From Echinometra lucunter (lineage: Eukaryota > Echinodermata > Echinoidea > Camarodonta > Echinometridae): 64,000 nt of DNA. Below the pieces are notes generated by a model. That model had not been told where the DNA came from. It ran no database searches and was given only the letters and a program-made list of their open reading frames with translations. The DNA lies in the NCBI GenBank assembly GCA_029962745.1, contig JAPZVO010000112.1, positions 24,659 to 88,658 on the forward strand, given 5' to 3'. The position numbers were made by a program, and so were the translations under genes. Positions 1 to 10,692 of the stretch are shown here, piece after piece. The number at the start of each line of letters is the position of its first letter. Within the stretch, counting starts at the first letter, position 1.

Positions 1-130
1 ACAATTTTCTTTGGTATACAGTACATTCTTTGAAGGACGTGTCAGAGTAGAAAACTGTAGAAAAGTTGAAACTAAAAGATATATTGTATTTAGAAAAATA
101 TAGAGGATAAGAAAGGTTGCATTAAGGCCT

Positions 131-163
131 CCACACACAACACACACACACACACACACACCC
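131..163. repeat. (CA)n microsatellite
   Basis: About 16 CA dinucleotides with one interruption. Just downstream (188-235) a 24-bp unit starting tgtctatttg is present twice in tandem with one mismatch. Confidence 0.95.
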
Positions 164-235
164 AAAAATATCGTCCAGGTGTGGAATGTCTATTTGTTTT
201 TTGATAAATATGTCTATTTGTTTTTTGATAAGTAT

Positions 236-1150
236 AAAACAGTTCTTCTATATGATGATATAGAAGAATTGAATATACATTCAATGATGATAATAGCGTT
301 ACATAAATACTGGTATCTCTGACATAATGTTTGAAATGTTTTCACTTGTTTTGTTAACGGGGTTTTTTTTTTCAAGAAAATAAATACTTAAAAACGAAAA
401 TGTGTCTCTTAGGGATTTTTTTCAAACTTTTACACCCACTCTTATGTATGTTTGTTTTGTTAATGTATGTTTGTTTTGTGTGATTGTTTTCCATTCTCAA
501 ACTAATACAACTGATATTGTATAAAACACATTTGTTAATATGTTTTATAAGTAAGCCAAAGTTTCACCAATTGAAACATAGTTGCAATGGTCATATCATA
601 ATTGATGATTGTTTATTTTTGTACGCAAACATTATGGAATCAAATGTTATCTGACAAACATAGACTGGATTAATGTAATTTTTAATGAGTAAACTAATGT
701 TTTCTCCAAGCTCTATGACTGATAGATTTCTTTAGGCACTGTTAGGCTCTATATAACAAAGAAAAAATAAGAAGAACAAATACATAAAACCTCTAGGTTT
801 CAGGTCAGCTGAATGCAGATATTCTAAGTAAGAAAAAATAATTAATTTCATCAGCAAATTTAGATACCAGAGCTCAATATGTGTCCAAATTTGTCAAATC
901 ATAAAAATCTAACGATGACTTTTCCTTTTTGTTTATCTTTTACTCTTGAATGAGGTACTTTATTATTAATGTTTTCATGTGGTTTCAGCGCAAAGAATGA
1001 TACTCGCACATGCTCGCTGGACGCTAAATACGTAGAAGCGCAAGTCCTTTAACAAAAATGAAATTAACATGCATTCAATATAAAATTCCGCTAAGGTTTT
1101 CTTTTCATTTATAGTCAGTGAGTTTAACAAAGGGGCAGATACCGGATCTC
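236..1150. other. AT-rich non-coding stretch
   Basis: No coding exon, RNA gene or clear repeat boundary is visible. The only structure is a roughly 19-bp duplication of a tatgtatgtttgttttgt motif at 444-480. Short open frames here have no coding character. Confidence 0.5.
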
Positions 1151-1171
1151 GGGGGGGGGGGGGGGGGGGGG
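1151..1171. repeat. Poly-G tract (21 G)
   Basis: An uninterrupted run of 21 G followed by aggggtcgac. It is one of many long G or C homopolymers in the window. Confidence 0.95.
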
Positions 1172-1850
1172 AGGGGTCGACCGCTCCCCTAAAAAGTAAG
1201 ATTTTTATATGATATCTTGCCTGAAAATTGTGCATTTAGATTTTAAAAAAGGAACGGGACCCAATCACGGCTGCTGATCGAGCGAAGTGACTTCTATTCT
1301 TCAGCTTGATTATGGGCCATCCCCCCCTTTTCCTGAAGACTACGACTAGATACACCATTCTCTACTTTTGTAGCTTCCTACTTAGGATCCTCACTTTCCT
1401 TTCCTCATTTTATTCCTTTCTTTTCTCTCTTCTCATGATCAGATTTGGTTCCGATGGGAGTGTGCCGCTGAAGCTGTCAAACCCAACACCCTTGGGCGGA
1501 AAAGCGTACCCACTACTAGAGTATTTTTTTTTCTTGAATGTGTACTTTGGCGCAAAAATGGGAGCAAAAGAGTGGATATTTTTCAAAAAAGTTAGCAATT
1601 AGAGCGACAAATTACCTAATACCTTATCAAACGAATAGCAACCCTCTACCCCTCGCCCATCCCCGTGTGTGATCCCCGAGGAACTGTTCTCCTCCAGGAG
1701 AGTTGTAATGAAAACAAAAAATACTTGATTAATTACTTAAGTTTGATTTATAAAAAGGAAAGATTTATTTAACAGTTCCTCACGAGCAAGGCGTTGTCAT
1801 AAAAACAAAATTTCATGCGCAATTTTGTCCATAAAGAGGGGGGGGGGTGG
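1172..1850. other. Non-coding stretch
   Basis: AT-rich sequence without recognisable exons. The 98-codon open frame at 1306-1602 is T-rich and hydrophobic in translation, lacks splice or family signals, and is treated as chance. Confidence 0.4.
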
Positions 1851-2139
1851 TCCTCCGGGGGAGTTGTGTGATGGGAGTCATCCCCTGGGGAGTTGTGCTC
1901 CGGGGGAGTTGTGCTCCGGGGGAGTTGTCCTCCGGGGGAGTTGTCCTTGGGGGGAGTTGTCCTTGGGGGGAGTTGTCCTCGGGGGAGTTGTCCTGGGGGG
2001 GAGTTGTTCTGCGGGGGAGTTGTCCTGCGGGGGAGTTGTCCTGCGGGGGAGTTGTCCTCCGGGGGAGATGTCCTCCGGGGGAGATGTCCTCCGGGGGACC
2101 TGTCCTGTGGGGGAGTTGTCCTCTGGGGGAGTTGTCCTG
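1851..2139 (+). repeat. 16-bp G-rich minisatellite, about 18 units
   Basis: The consensus unit is gggggagttgtcctcc (16 bp), repeated about 18 times with point variants (agatg for agttg, ctgcg or cttgg for cctcc). Because 16 is not a multiple of 3, each reading frame passes through all phases and repeats every 48 bp. All three forward frames stay open and give Gly/Ser/Val/Cys-rich peptides of about 97 to 123 residues. No flanking coding signal supports translation. The + strand is strongly G-rich with a GGGGG block every 16 bp, so G-quadruplex formation is plausible. Confidence 0.92.
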
Positions 2140-2595
2140 ATACGCTCTATGTCATTACGTCATTTCCGGGGGGGGGGGATCCACCATAGGGCCTGACTGG
2201 CAAGGTGGGTAGATTAAAGCTAGGTCTAGCCATCAAAGGCGTCTTTTGCAGATCACATCAGATACTGAGGATTGCTTTACAAGTCCTTTCTCTGACTCTT
2301 TTCTTGGTTGCGAAGTCATTCCATCTGACATCAGTAAAGAAGTCAATAAAATTCTAATCTCACCCTTCCAAAGCACTGAATGCAGATACTAGGGTCTGTA
2401 TTCTTAATGATAAAATAGTCTGCAATAAAAGAAAATAAGAATAAACACTTATGAGATATTTCATCCTCACTATGCCTGTTCAATTGATTTTGAGGGGAAA
2501 ATAATAATAAAATTTCAACCTTTTAAAATATTTTTAAAATAAATTTTGGTTTCCATAGTGCAGAAGGGTATTAATGCTGGTTACATGTATTACTC
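2140..2595. other. Non-coding stretch
   Basis: Unique-looking AT-rich sequence. No exon, RNA gene or repeat border was recognised. Confidence 0.4.
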
Positions 2596-3093
2596 TTAAA
2601 TGCATTGGCTAACTTTGTGAGTAGCTGATTTAAAAAAAAAAAAAAAATCTCAAACTAAGATGAAACATGTGTATGAGTACTTGTATTTGTACTCAAAAAC
2701 CCTGAAACCAACCATAATGTCGGATGAAAAAGTGTAAGTTAGACGCAAACGGCGATTTTATTATCCTTCGTCTCACGAGACAATCACTAAGAGGACCACT
2801 TTGCTTGAATTTGAAAATGCCGTTATGTGCCTCCCGCCCAGTGATTCGCCAATACACACACTACGGTAAGGTGTGTCATACGCGCATGAGCACTCCTTAT
2901 GTCTATTCTGTGCAACCGACCCTCGTATAGTTTTCAAACGGTGGTTCACATTTTTTATATTTGAAAATACTTCCTGTGGATATTATACTTCAAAACTTTC
3001 AGACTGATATTTTTACAATATAAACCCTTATTTTTATCCCATTTTCAAGTAACAAAACAAGATTTAAAAAAAAAATCACAACAATGTTAACCA
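2596..3093 (+). repeat. Dispersed repeat A, copy 1
   Basis: This segment aligns over nearly its whole length with the reverse complement of 43537-44004, at high identity by eye. Shared landmarks are ggctaactttgtgagtagct near the start, the 68-codon open frame at 2724-2930 and tcccattttcaagtaacaaa near the end. The frame is open in both copies (68 and 77 codons), so a decayed coding segment is possible, but no protein family was recognised. Copy 1 carries a 16-A run at the position where copy 2 has a shorter A stretch. Confidence 0.85.
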
Positions 3094-3624
3094 GGTCTTT
3101 AAATTAGATGTCACTTTAGCGTGCGAACTAGCTGTTTCGGGGTATGGTTGAGAAGTTACGAGAACACAAATTACTGGCATATTTTTTTTCTATTTGAAAG
3201 ATTGGAACGATGATCCACATTGGATTTTACACTGTCAAGCTTCCCACATCTGGCAGTCCGTCTCACGCCGTGACAATAATTCTCCCACCATCATGACAAT
3301 CCCACTGCTCTCCTACCAAGCATGTAAATCTCCTAAGGTGGTGCTCTGAATATTGTTTTATCTTCACTATGTAAATTGTCGTAACAAATTTTAAAGGCAT
3401 ACTTATTGTTTGTGCGATAAGAGCCAATGGTGTATGCTATTTCTGATTGCTCTGCCCATCAAAATAAGTAAAAGATGAAACAATTTTCAGAATACCGGCC
3501 ATGCTTTATGAAAACACGCCTGCACAACCTTGCATGAAACATGTAAAATCAGACTAAAAAGACAGTCGAAAATGCTGATCCAACCCCCTTTTTTTTCTTA
3601 AGAAATCTGGGAGTTTAAAGAATC
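3094..3624. other. Non-coding stretch
   Basis: No recognisable gene or repeat. Confidence 0.35.
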
Positions 3625-3632
3625 GGTCACAA

Positions 3633-3917
3633 CCAGTGGCAGCGATTTCCGCCGAAAATATGTTTCGAAAAGTGAGAGGGGAAAAATCGATAAATCATGC
3701 GAGTAAGCGAAGCAAGCGAGCAAAAAAATTTCGCAGAAAATAATGAAAAGCCTAATTTTGCCATCAAAATGCATTCTAGGCCTATAAACTATTCAAACAG
3801 TTGGCCTAAATTTGGTCAGCTGACTCAAAGTAGAAAAATGATATTTGAAAATTGAGGGGGGCAATCCCCCAGAAAATATCGAGGGGGGGGGGAATGTCCC
3901 CTGGGATCGCCGCTTTT
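3633..3917. mobile_element. hAT-like short insertion with 8-bp target duplication
   Basis: A 285-bp segment is bounded on both sides by ggtcacaa (3625-3632 and 3918-3925). It starts ccagtggcagcgattt and its reverse complement starts aaaagcggcgatccc, giving partial terminal inversion. An 8-bp duplication and a CAGTGGC-type end fit the hAT superfamily. The interior is non-coding and holds a gcgagtaagcgaagcaagcg motif and G-runs. The right terminus is degraded, so superfamily assignment is tentative. Confidence 0.5.
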
Positions 3918-4312
3918 GGTCACAATCAAGTAGTACCGCAAAGTTGACAGCTCTGATGATGGCAACGACAATCTACATTTAGATCTAGATCTACTTGAGT
4001 TAAATGAAATAATGTACATACGCGTTAAATGATGCACATGTTGTTTTAATGAACACGATTAGAATCTAATTTATTTAGAAGTTAGGTCCTGACCACAGAG
4101 TTGCAACTTCCCTAGGCCTGTAACAATTTAAAACTATCAACTTCTGTCGGTGGAATTTATTCACACACAGCACTACTTGTGTTGGAAGAAAAGACACGGC
4201 ATCCTTTTTATTATTCTCAGACTTTCAAGAATCATGGTATAAAATTCATCAAAACTTAACTCAAAATGTACACTTTGTGATATCTCAATTGCAGTAAAAC
4301 AGGCATTATCGT

Positions 4313-4382
4313 GAAATAGGAAACCAACGCTTACTTTGTACAGCAGCGCTTTATTCAGTCACACGCATTGGTTTCCTATTTC
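4313..4382. repeat. Hairpin with 18-bp arms
   Basis: gaaataggaaaccaacgc (4313-4330) pairs with gcattggtttcctatttc (4365-4382) with one mismatch across a 34-nt loop. It may be the residue of a small fold-back element. No coding context. Confidence 0.75.
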
Positions 4383-4899
4383 CACCTCCATTCTCTTTGT
4401 ACTCAAGTGCGTGCGTCAAATTAACGAGTGGTTTCCTAAACCACGATATGGCCGTAAAACATAAGAAATTTAACTAAGCCAAGTTGAACTCTAACAAAAA
4501 ACAAACAAACAAACAAACAAAAAAATTAAATGGCATTGGCAACCCTGTCTCTGGCTCTGCTAGCTCCGGCCCCGGGACGCTGCCACGGAGATCGGGCGTT
4601 CGGGCTGCCGTAGGCGTAATATGGCCCTGCCAGACTCTCCTAACCGAGAAGCTTTGTAACTGTTATTTATTGAGAGCATTTCTGTGTCTCCCTGAGTGTG
4701 GATCCTTGTAAATAAATCCATGCAAAAGCTTTTTAAAACTCATTGCTCATCTTTCGACGATCCACAAAGCCTACAGGTTTGCCTGCTTTTGGATGCTTTA
4801 ACAAGAAAAAGAAATGGGAGTTCTGGGAGATTGTCGAGGCAAAGATTATACTACAAACACAAATAGCTATGTGTGGGACTGTAATTGAGAATGTGCTGT
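4383..4899. other. Non-coding stretch with (CAAA)n and a GC-richer patch
   Basis: A caaacaaacaaa run lies at about 4497-4522. It is followed by a GC-richer patch (about 4555-4635) containing cgttcgggctgccgtagg. A similar phrase, cgttcgggctgccgcagg, recurs at 45157-45174, so this is probably a short dispersed repeat. Confidence 0.4.
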
Positions 4900-5255
4900 A
4901 ACGCCCGGCCGCGATGTTTTTTTCCGTACATGGAAACGCAAATCCTCCTTGTGCTCATGTGCGTGGACTTATTTCTTGCTGGACCTTTCCATAGGCAATG
5001 CACGCAATCCCATAGACTGTCGCGTACGACTCATTTACGATGGTTAGTAGTCTTTGCGCGCAGACCCTATCGCTGATACTTGTTGTGTTCGCGCAGGCAC
5101 TGATTTTCTCTCCTTCCCCAATATGGCAATAATGCTCATTCTCTCTCTCTCTCTCTCCAATGTGCTCGCACTATCTCTGTCACTCTGTACTAGTACCAAT
5201 AGTACTTATTTCAAATGTTCTTTTAGTTCATGGCCAGAAAGCCATGAACTAAAAG
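4900..5255 (+). repeat. Dispersed repeat B, copy 1, ending in a perfect hairpin
   Basis: Positions 4900-5245 match the reverse complement of 16714-17036 closely: same order of cccggcc, ccgtacatgg, the tgcgcgcagaccctatcgct block, a (TC)n tract and the ccagaaagcc end. Open frames are shared but interrupted. At 5220-5255 lies a perfect 15-bp stem (cttttagttcatggc / gccatgaactaaaag) with a 6-nt loop. The other copy lacks this perfect pairing. Confidence 0.85.
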
Positions 5256-5427
5256 CACAAGAAATGCCTTTCTGGCTCTCAACCAAGTATGGGATCGATG
5301 TTGCTTGTACGAGTGGTACATAGTGAGGGGAGTCTAATGCTGGAAAAGTATTGGGTAAAAATACTAAATGTACAGATGCAAATATAATTGTATTTCCAAG
5401 TGTAAGGAACAGGTATCCATCACATCA

Positions 5428-5843
5428 AATTGAATGCACTTATTTGGAACTTGGTTGCCTTTTCACGAATATGAATGACCAAGGAGATTCAGTCGCCGGC
5501 TAGAAATGAATTTGATTGCCCATTTATCAAAAGGCATGCTCCTACTTTGAATTTGAATGACCCAAATGAACAACTGATTGCTCGTATAGTGAATTTGAAT
5601 GACCCAATTTGAATTTGAAAGCCGCTTCAGAGCTGCGAGCGTGAAATTCGGGAAATTGAATGCTCGGAATATGAACTTGAATGACAAAATCATGAAATTG
5701 ACCGGGAAAACCTATATTTAAAGAAATATTTGATGACCAAAATCTAATTTTGTATCCTTTGGTTATAACCGTATTGAGGGATAGGGGCAAATTAGCTAGG
5801 TCTGGACAAGGGCGTTCGTCGTCGAATTGTTCACCTAGTAGTG
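5428..5843 (+). repeat. 416-bp direct repeat C, copy 1
   Basis: Nearly identical to 6793-7208 (both exactly 416 bp, a handful of substitutions). The unit has internal gaatttgaatgaccc repetitions. A sub-segment (acaaaatcatgaaattgacc, from about 5687) recurs just after the copy ends at 5843-5863. The arrangement is LTR-like, but there are no TG..CA ends and no retroviral-type coding region between the copies. Confidence 0.93.
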
Positions 5844-6138
5844 ACAAAAATCATGAAATTGACCGGGAAAACCAATATATGTTAAAAATTAATGTACCAA
5901 AATGTTGGTTGATTTTGACTAATTTTTTGGTTATTCACGAATTCACCAACACATTGGTTATTTTGACCAATCCCTTTTTAGAATGTACACAATCTACCCG
6001 CACATCCCTCACCCCTAACACACACACAAGGAAAAAAAATCAATTTTCGTAAGCTTCTACTATGCTTATTCACCTTTTTTAAGGGTTCTATATTGTTCTG
6101 AATTTGTATCCACTTACAGTGATATCCATAATGAATAT

Positions 6139-6395
6139 ACAAAGATAGGAAGAAAGCTCCCATGAGAGTTATAGTGTTGAGTTTCAAATTTTCGACATGT
6201 ATTTAGATCATCTTCAGGAACTGAGGTAAAACTGAACAAGAACTGTTTCGTATACATTGATACAATTAGATAAGAGGGCATCAAAATGTTCAGTTTCACC
6301 TCAGTTTCTGAAGATGATCTAATCAAAGGTCGAAAATTTGAAGTTCAACACTATCATGACTCTGACTCTCATTGAAGTTTTCTTCCTATCTTTGT
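6139..6395. repeat. Imperfect fold-back between the C repeats
   Basis: The left arm (about 6139-6232, starting acaaagataggaaga) pairs with the right arm (about 6290-6395, ending tcttcctatctttgt). Blocks such as gatcatcttcaggaactgag and ctcagtttctgaagatgatc match with small indels. The loop is about 55 nt. Open frames on the - strand here are by-products of the palindrome. Confidence 0.8.
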
Positions 6396-6792
6396 ACTTC
6401 TACAAATGAATGATAGCTGTCCTGATATGTTCATGTATACTTCAATAATTTAACAGCACAACGGCATCATTTTTAACTTACACTCCTTGATGACGCCACC
6501 CATAAAAAAGACAAAATCAGAAAACTAAACACTTAGCGTCAATTAAAAAAACAACAAACAAAATGATCTCAAAATCTCTCATGTGGAAGCCTAAATAAAC
6601 AGCAATATGAAATGTTAATAATTTCCATGTTACCAGTTTCAATGGAAGCATTTATGACATAAACCTAGAATAATGGTCTTAAGCATGATAACATTATGGC
6701 ATATGTCTTGCTAAAGAAGCCTAATTTATTCAAAACTTAGTGAAAAAACACCCACATTGACCCCAACCTAACTAAATGCAATGAATCTTTTG

Positions 6793-7208
6793 AATTGAAT
6801 GCACTTATTTGGAACTTGGTTGCCTTTTCACGAATATGAATGACCAAGGAGATTCAGTCGCCGGCTAGAAATGAATTTGATTGCCCATTTATGAAAAAGC
6901 ATGCTCCTACTTTGAATTTGAATGACCCAAATGAACAATTGATTGCTCGTATAGTGAATTTGAATGAACCAATTTGAATTTGAAAGCCGCTTCAGAGCTG
7001 CTAGCATGAAATTCGAGAAATTGAATGCTCGGAATATGAACTTGAATGACAAAATCATGAAATTGACCGGGAAAACCTATATTTAAAGAAATATTTGATG
7101 ACCCAAATCTAATTTTGTATCCTTTGGTTATAACCGTATTGAGGGATAGGGGCAAATTAGCTAGGTCTGGACAAGGGCGTTCGTCGTCGAATTGTTCACC
7201 TAGTAGTG
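6793..7208 (+). repeat. 416-bp direct repeat C, copy 2
   Basis: Second copy of the 416-bp unit, 1,365 bp downstream of copy 1 in the same orientation. It is followed by gtagatttaatgg(tgg)n and a 16-G run (7232-7247). Confidence 0.93.
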
Positions 7209-7247
7209 GTAGATTTAATGGTGGTGGTGGTGGGGGGGGGGGGGGGG

Positions 7248-7933
7248 TTAGGATAAACCCATTGAGCCCCAAACCCGTGATTTATCAACATTACGGTGTG
7301 ATTCATAATGTTTCTCGTTAACAGAGAACAAGGGAGTGTGTGTCAAATTATATCAGGAGAATGTGGAGAGGTATAAGGTGCACATCAAAAATGCAACAGG
7401 ACTTCAAATGACATTTATTAGCTCCGAACAGTCTTAGTCCTCGATGAAACTTTTGGAGTTTTGGGGGGTTTTTACGTACAGTACATGCCAGATACGATGT
7501 CAATTTGATGACCTTTTTTTTTACGAAAAAAAGAAAAGAAAACTAAAATTTTCAGATCGGGCATTTTTGAAAAAAAATTACACAAAGTTTACTAAGCTCA
7601 GTAAATTTAATTGACAACCATGTCTACCATCGTCAAGCATGTCAAGGTCTTACAAATACCATTCGCCGATGAATTAATAGAATTCAATAATTCAAAAAAG
7701 TTATCGAAAACTCGTAAACTAACGAATATGGCATTTATTACACATATTCACTTATCAGTGAATTTCTCCCTTTTTCAGTCAGGAGCATGAGGGAATAATC
7801 GTAATTGACCTAATCTATGAAAAATGGTAAAAAGTACAAGCGTTTTAAAAAATTGTTACCTTTACTTTGCTGTACTTAGGTTCTTAGGCTGCCCCCCCCC
7901 CCCCTTTGCAAAAGAAATCAACTCAACTGTACT
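7248..7933. other. AT-rich non-coding stretch
   Basis: Contains a C-run at 7892-7904. No gene or repeat border recognised. Confidence 0.4.
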
Positions 7934-8043
7934 CTCTAAATTCCTTAGATTGGAAATCAATATTGAAAATTAGAATCTATATTATATTTAGATTTTCAAC
8001 CTGATTTGGATTGGTCCCTCGTTGCAATCTAAAGAATTTAGAG
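7934..8043. repeat. Inverted repeat with 19-bp arms
   Basis: ctctaaattccttagattg (7934-7952) pairs with caatctaaagaatttagag (8025-8043) with one mismatch. The inner sequence (gaaaattagaatc / gattttcaac) extends the pairing imperfectly, giving a 110-bp fold-back. Confidence 0.7.
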
Positions 8044-8162
8044 ATTAAGACTTAGTATTTTTTTTAGATTTTGCTAGTTGATCATCGGCTTATTCTTTTT
8101 TTTAAACACCCAGTAGAAAAAGATTGTGATGACCGCTTTTTCACCATGTTTACGTAAACTTT

Positions 8163-8530
8163 GGGAGCGTTTCATGAATTTTTCTTCCAGTGCAGAAAAA
8201 CTATGGACAATACAGTACCGTACAGTTGCTTAATACGTGTAGGGGTATTCCCAAAAGACTCCATAATAAGGCTTCCCTTTTTTGTATACTCGGTTTTTCT
8301 ATCTTGTTTTGTTTGTTACAATATCCTGATCTGTTGTAATTATTTGTAAATATTGTAATTTTTCTTAATTTGTTTTTATGATTCAATAAAACATACAAAT
8401 ATGAGAAAAAAGTTTTCTTCCAGTAATTTTCAAAGACATATCTGCTCGCAGCCAATCCAATGCCTTGATTGCAATAGCTTTTAACAGTTTTCAGTGAATA
8501 TCACTGACAAGTCTCCTCATGAACGCTCCC
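8163..8530. mobile_element. Terminal-inverted-repeat element containing a retroposed fragment
   Basis: The left end gggagcgtttcatgaa (8163-8178) and right end tcatgaacgctccc (8517-8530) are inverted copies apart from one indel, as in small non-autonomous TIR elements. Inside, ttttcttccagt occurs at 8180-8191 and 8413-8424. These copies bracket 221 bp that contains aataaaac (8385-8392) and ends in an A-rich stretch. That is the layout of a retroposed 3' end with a 12-bp target duplication, so a retroposon appears to have landed inside the TIR element. Confidence 0.55.
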
Positions 8531-9319
8531 CATGTCTAACGCCACAGAAATTCACCATATTTCTGTCAGTGCCTCATTTATAGGTCTCCTATCATGCCTA
8601 TATGAGGTGAGTGACCTTCTGAGAGGACTATTTGAGATTCTTGTTAATAGCTAGATAGCATTCGCGTGCATCGTATTTTTCGCTACCTGATATTTACCCA
8701 TAGAAGTTAAACTATAACTGATAAAAAGATCGGAGATATTACTTTTCTTTGGAGTTTGGTATCCTAATGCTGAAAATACTGCAATCTTTACTGAATTCAT
8801 AAAGTTGTTCTTTGCATGCCATTAATGGTTTTGTACCAAATGTCCCAAGTGACTCAGAAAAAAGAAACTAGTAATTATTTTCATTTCTTTACTTTCAAAA
8901 AGTAATCTTTCTATATCACTGGGTAAAGCATCTTCTCTAGCCAAGAGAATGATATCAAAATTATTGAATTTGCCATTTTCTAATAATAAATTCTTTTTTA
9001 AATATTTGGGGACCGATGAGAATAGAAATGGGTCGGGATGGCTTTTCTTAATCTGAAAATTAGGGGCATAGAAGCAGAATAGCTTTTTCCAAATGAAATG
9101 ATCTTATGGTAATTTCTCTTTAGTAGAAGAGGCTTTACCCACTGTTGTAAAGATGTTAATAAGACCAAATTTTTTGTAAAAATGTCTGTTCACTTCATTT
9201 GCTAGTTACGAATTTGCATGCTTATAGAAGTTATTGTGTTTGTTTCTGTGTGCGAGAGAGAGAGTGTGTGTGAGGGTGTGGGGTGCGTGTGTAAGGGAGG
9301 GTGAATTTGTGTATGTGAA
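8531..9319. other. Non-coding stretch with GA/GT microsatellite
   Basis: AT-rich and without recognisable exons. At 9253-9300 a gagagagagtgtgtgtgagg-type simple repeat precedes the tRNA-derived element. A 5' exon of the transposase-like gene could be hidden here but was not identified. Confidence 0.4.
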
Positions 9320-9455
9320 GGCGCCGTGGTCGAGTTGTCTAAGCGCGCTCGACCGGAGACGCAAATGCCGGGATTCGATCCGCTACGGACTTATGTACCC
9401 TTGAGCAAGGCATTTCATCTACATTGCTCTTTTATCGTACATTGAATAAATTAAA
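9320..9455 (+). mobile_element. tRNA-derived SINE (partial)
   Basis: Positions 9323-9390 resemble a tRNA. A box-like gtggtcgagttgtctaagcg is followed by the B box-like ggattcgatcc and a pairing-compatible 3' end. The following block acccttgagcaaggcatttc resembles the conserved body of tRNA-head SINEs. Not a functional tRNA: the anticodon region is degenerate. Confidence 0.6.
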
Positions 9456-9568
9456 ATGATTTAGGCCTTGTTGATACTAACGTGTGCACGTGTTTTTGTT
9501 TTGTTTTTTTCTTAAAGTATAATAACTATTCCCTTTAACTTATTTTGCTTTATTGTGTTATGTTTTAG

Positions 9569-9814
9569 ACAATTCTGCCATCACAGTATGAATATGAAGT
9601 TTGCAGCTATGAACCTCTAAATGGGAACAACTTCAAGTGCAAGGTCAGATTGAAAATAAGCAGCGAAGAAGAAGCACAGAGCTGGTTAAAGGCTTTCAAA
9701 AGTGGGGCGGTTCTACAACATGGAAGGTGGCTAGAACTTATCCAGATGCTGGAAAATTCAATAGATAATAATAAAATTCAACAGTTCTTGACATTTCCCG
9801 CCAATTACAAGCAG
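9569..9814 (+). CDS. Transposase-like gene, exon with N-terminal region
   Basis: The exon follows a ttatgttttag acceptor and ends cag|gttgtc. It is 82 codons in phase 0 at both ends. The translation is hydrophilic (contains SSEEEAQSWLKAFKSG) and ends FPANYKQ. Reading on past the donor hits a stop at 9845, and the next exon starts in phase 0, so splicing at 9815 fits. This is not the initiator exon: an in-frame TAG lies in the acceptor itself. Confidence 0.7.
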
Positions 9815-9903
9815 GTTGTCACATTTGCAAAATTCAAGATTTCATGAAAGGTCATTCTCTTTTTAATACTCAGTATTCTTGATACTTTCTTTATTATTAT
9901 CAG

Positions 9904-10022
9904 GTCGATCTAAGATGTCACCACAACACCAGATGCCCATCAAAACAAAGAAAAGTGACTAAAAATACATGTTGCCCTAGCTCAGTGTTCATCGTGCTCA
10001 AAAGATCCGTAAAGTATTCCAG
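9904..10022 (+). CDS. Transposase-like gene, zinc-binding exon
   Basis: Bounded by a ttattattatcag acceptor and an ag|gtaggc donor. The translation begins VDLRCHHNTRCPSKQ and continues to TCCPSS, giving a Cys-His-His...Cys...Cys-Cys pattern typical of the zinc module that precedes MULE cores in this family. It starts in phase 0 and ends two bases into a codon (AG|A, Arg), which the next exon completes exactly. Confidence 0.75.
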
Positions 10023-10692
10023 GTAGGCCTATATCCATCATAATTGGCTTTCTTTTGTTTAAACATCATGCTAATTGAAAGCAAAACAAACACAATAAAC
10101 TTTATACTTGACGTAAATTGGTTTGTTGATTGCAGAATGCATATTGGCGAACATTAATTGAATGAGAAACCATGATATTGATGGTTTTCAATTCCCACGT
10201 TTTGAATTCTGCGTGAAAATGAGATTGATCCGTCAAGTCAGGTATGAATGAAAAGCCACTAAATGCTAAAATGTCACTTCTTGACATTCCCAAGAGTCAT
10301 GGGGGGGGGGGGGGTGTGAAACCAGCTTTTTCTGATGTTTGTTGGTGTTTATCATGGTTGAGCAAGCACATTTTAGGGATGAAGCAAGAAATGCTGAAAT
10401 ATACTATTTAATGCTGAATAAGAACTATATCCAGTGCTGGCCCATGTTGGTCGATGCCATTTCCCCCATAAACTGAATGTATTTTGAAGATATAGGAGGG
10501 CTGAACCTAAACGTCACTTATTTTACAAAAAAAAAATAAAATGTTTTCGCCCAACTGTGATAAGCATGACAAGAGTCGAGGATAGGCGTTACGTGGTCAA
10601 ACAGAGGAGAAACCAAATACGTCAAAGTTTTGTTTCACGTACCCGTGAAAATGGCTATTGTGACTTTTCAATTTGATTATTTTTGTTCACAG

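Noticed and set aside
1825..2196. Gly/Cys-rich secreted or structural protein of 123 residues
   Set aside because: All three frames are equally open because of the 16-bp repeat; no start context, splice sites or signal peptide.
5428..7208. LTR retrotransposon
   Set aside because: The 416-bp repeats lack TG..CA ends, a primer-binding site, a polypurine tract and any gag/pol-like frame between them.
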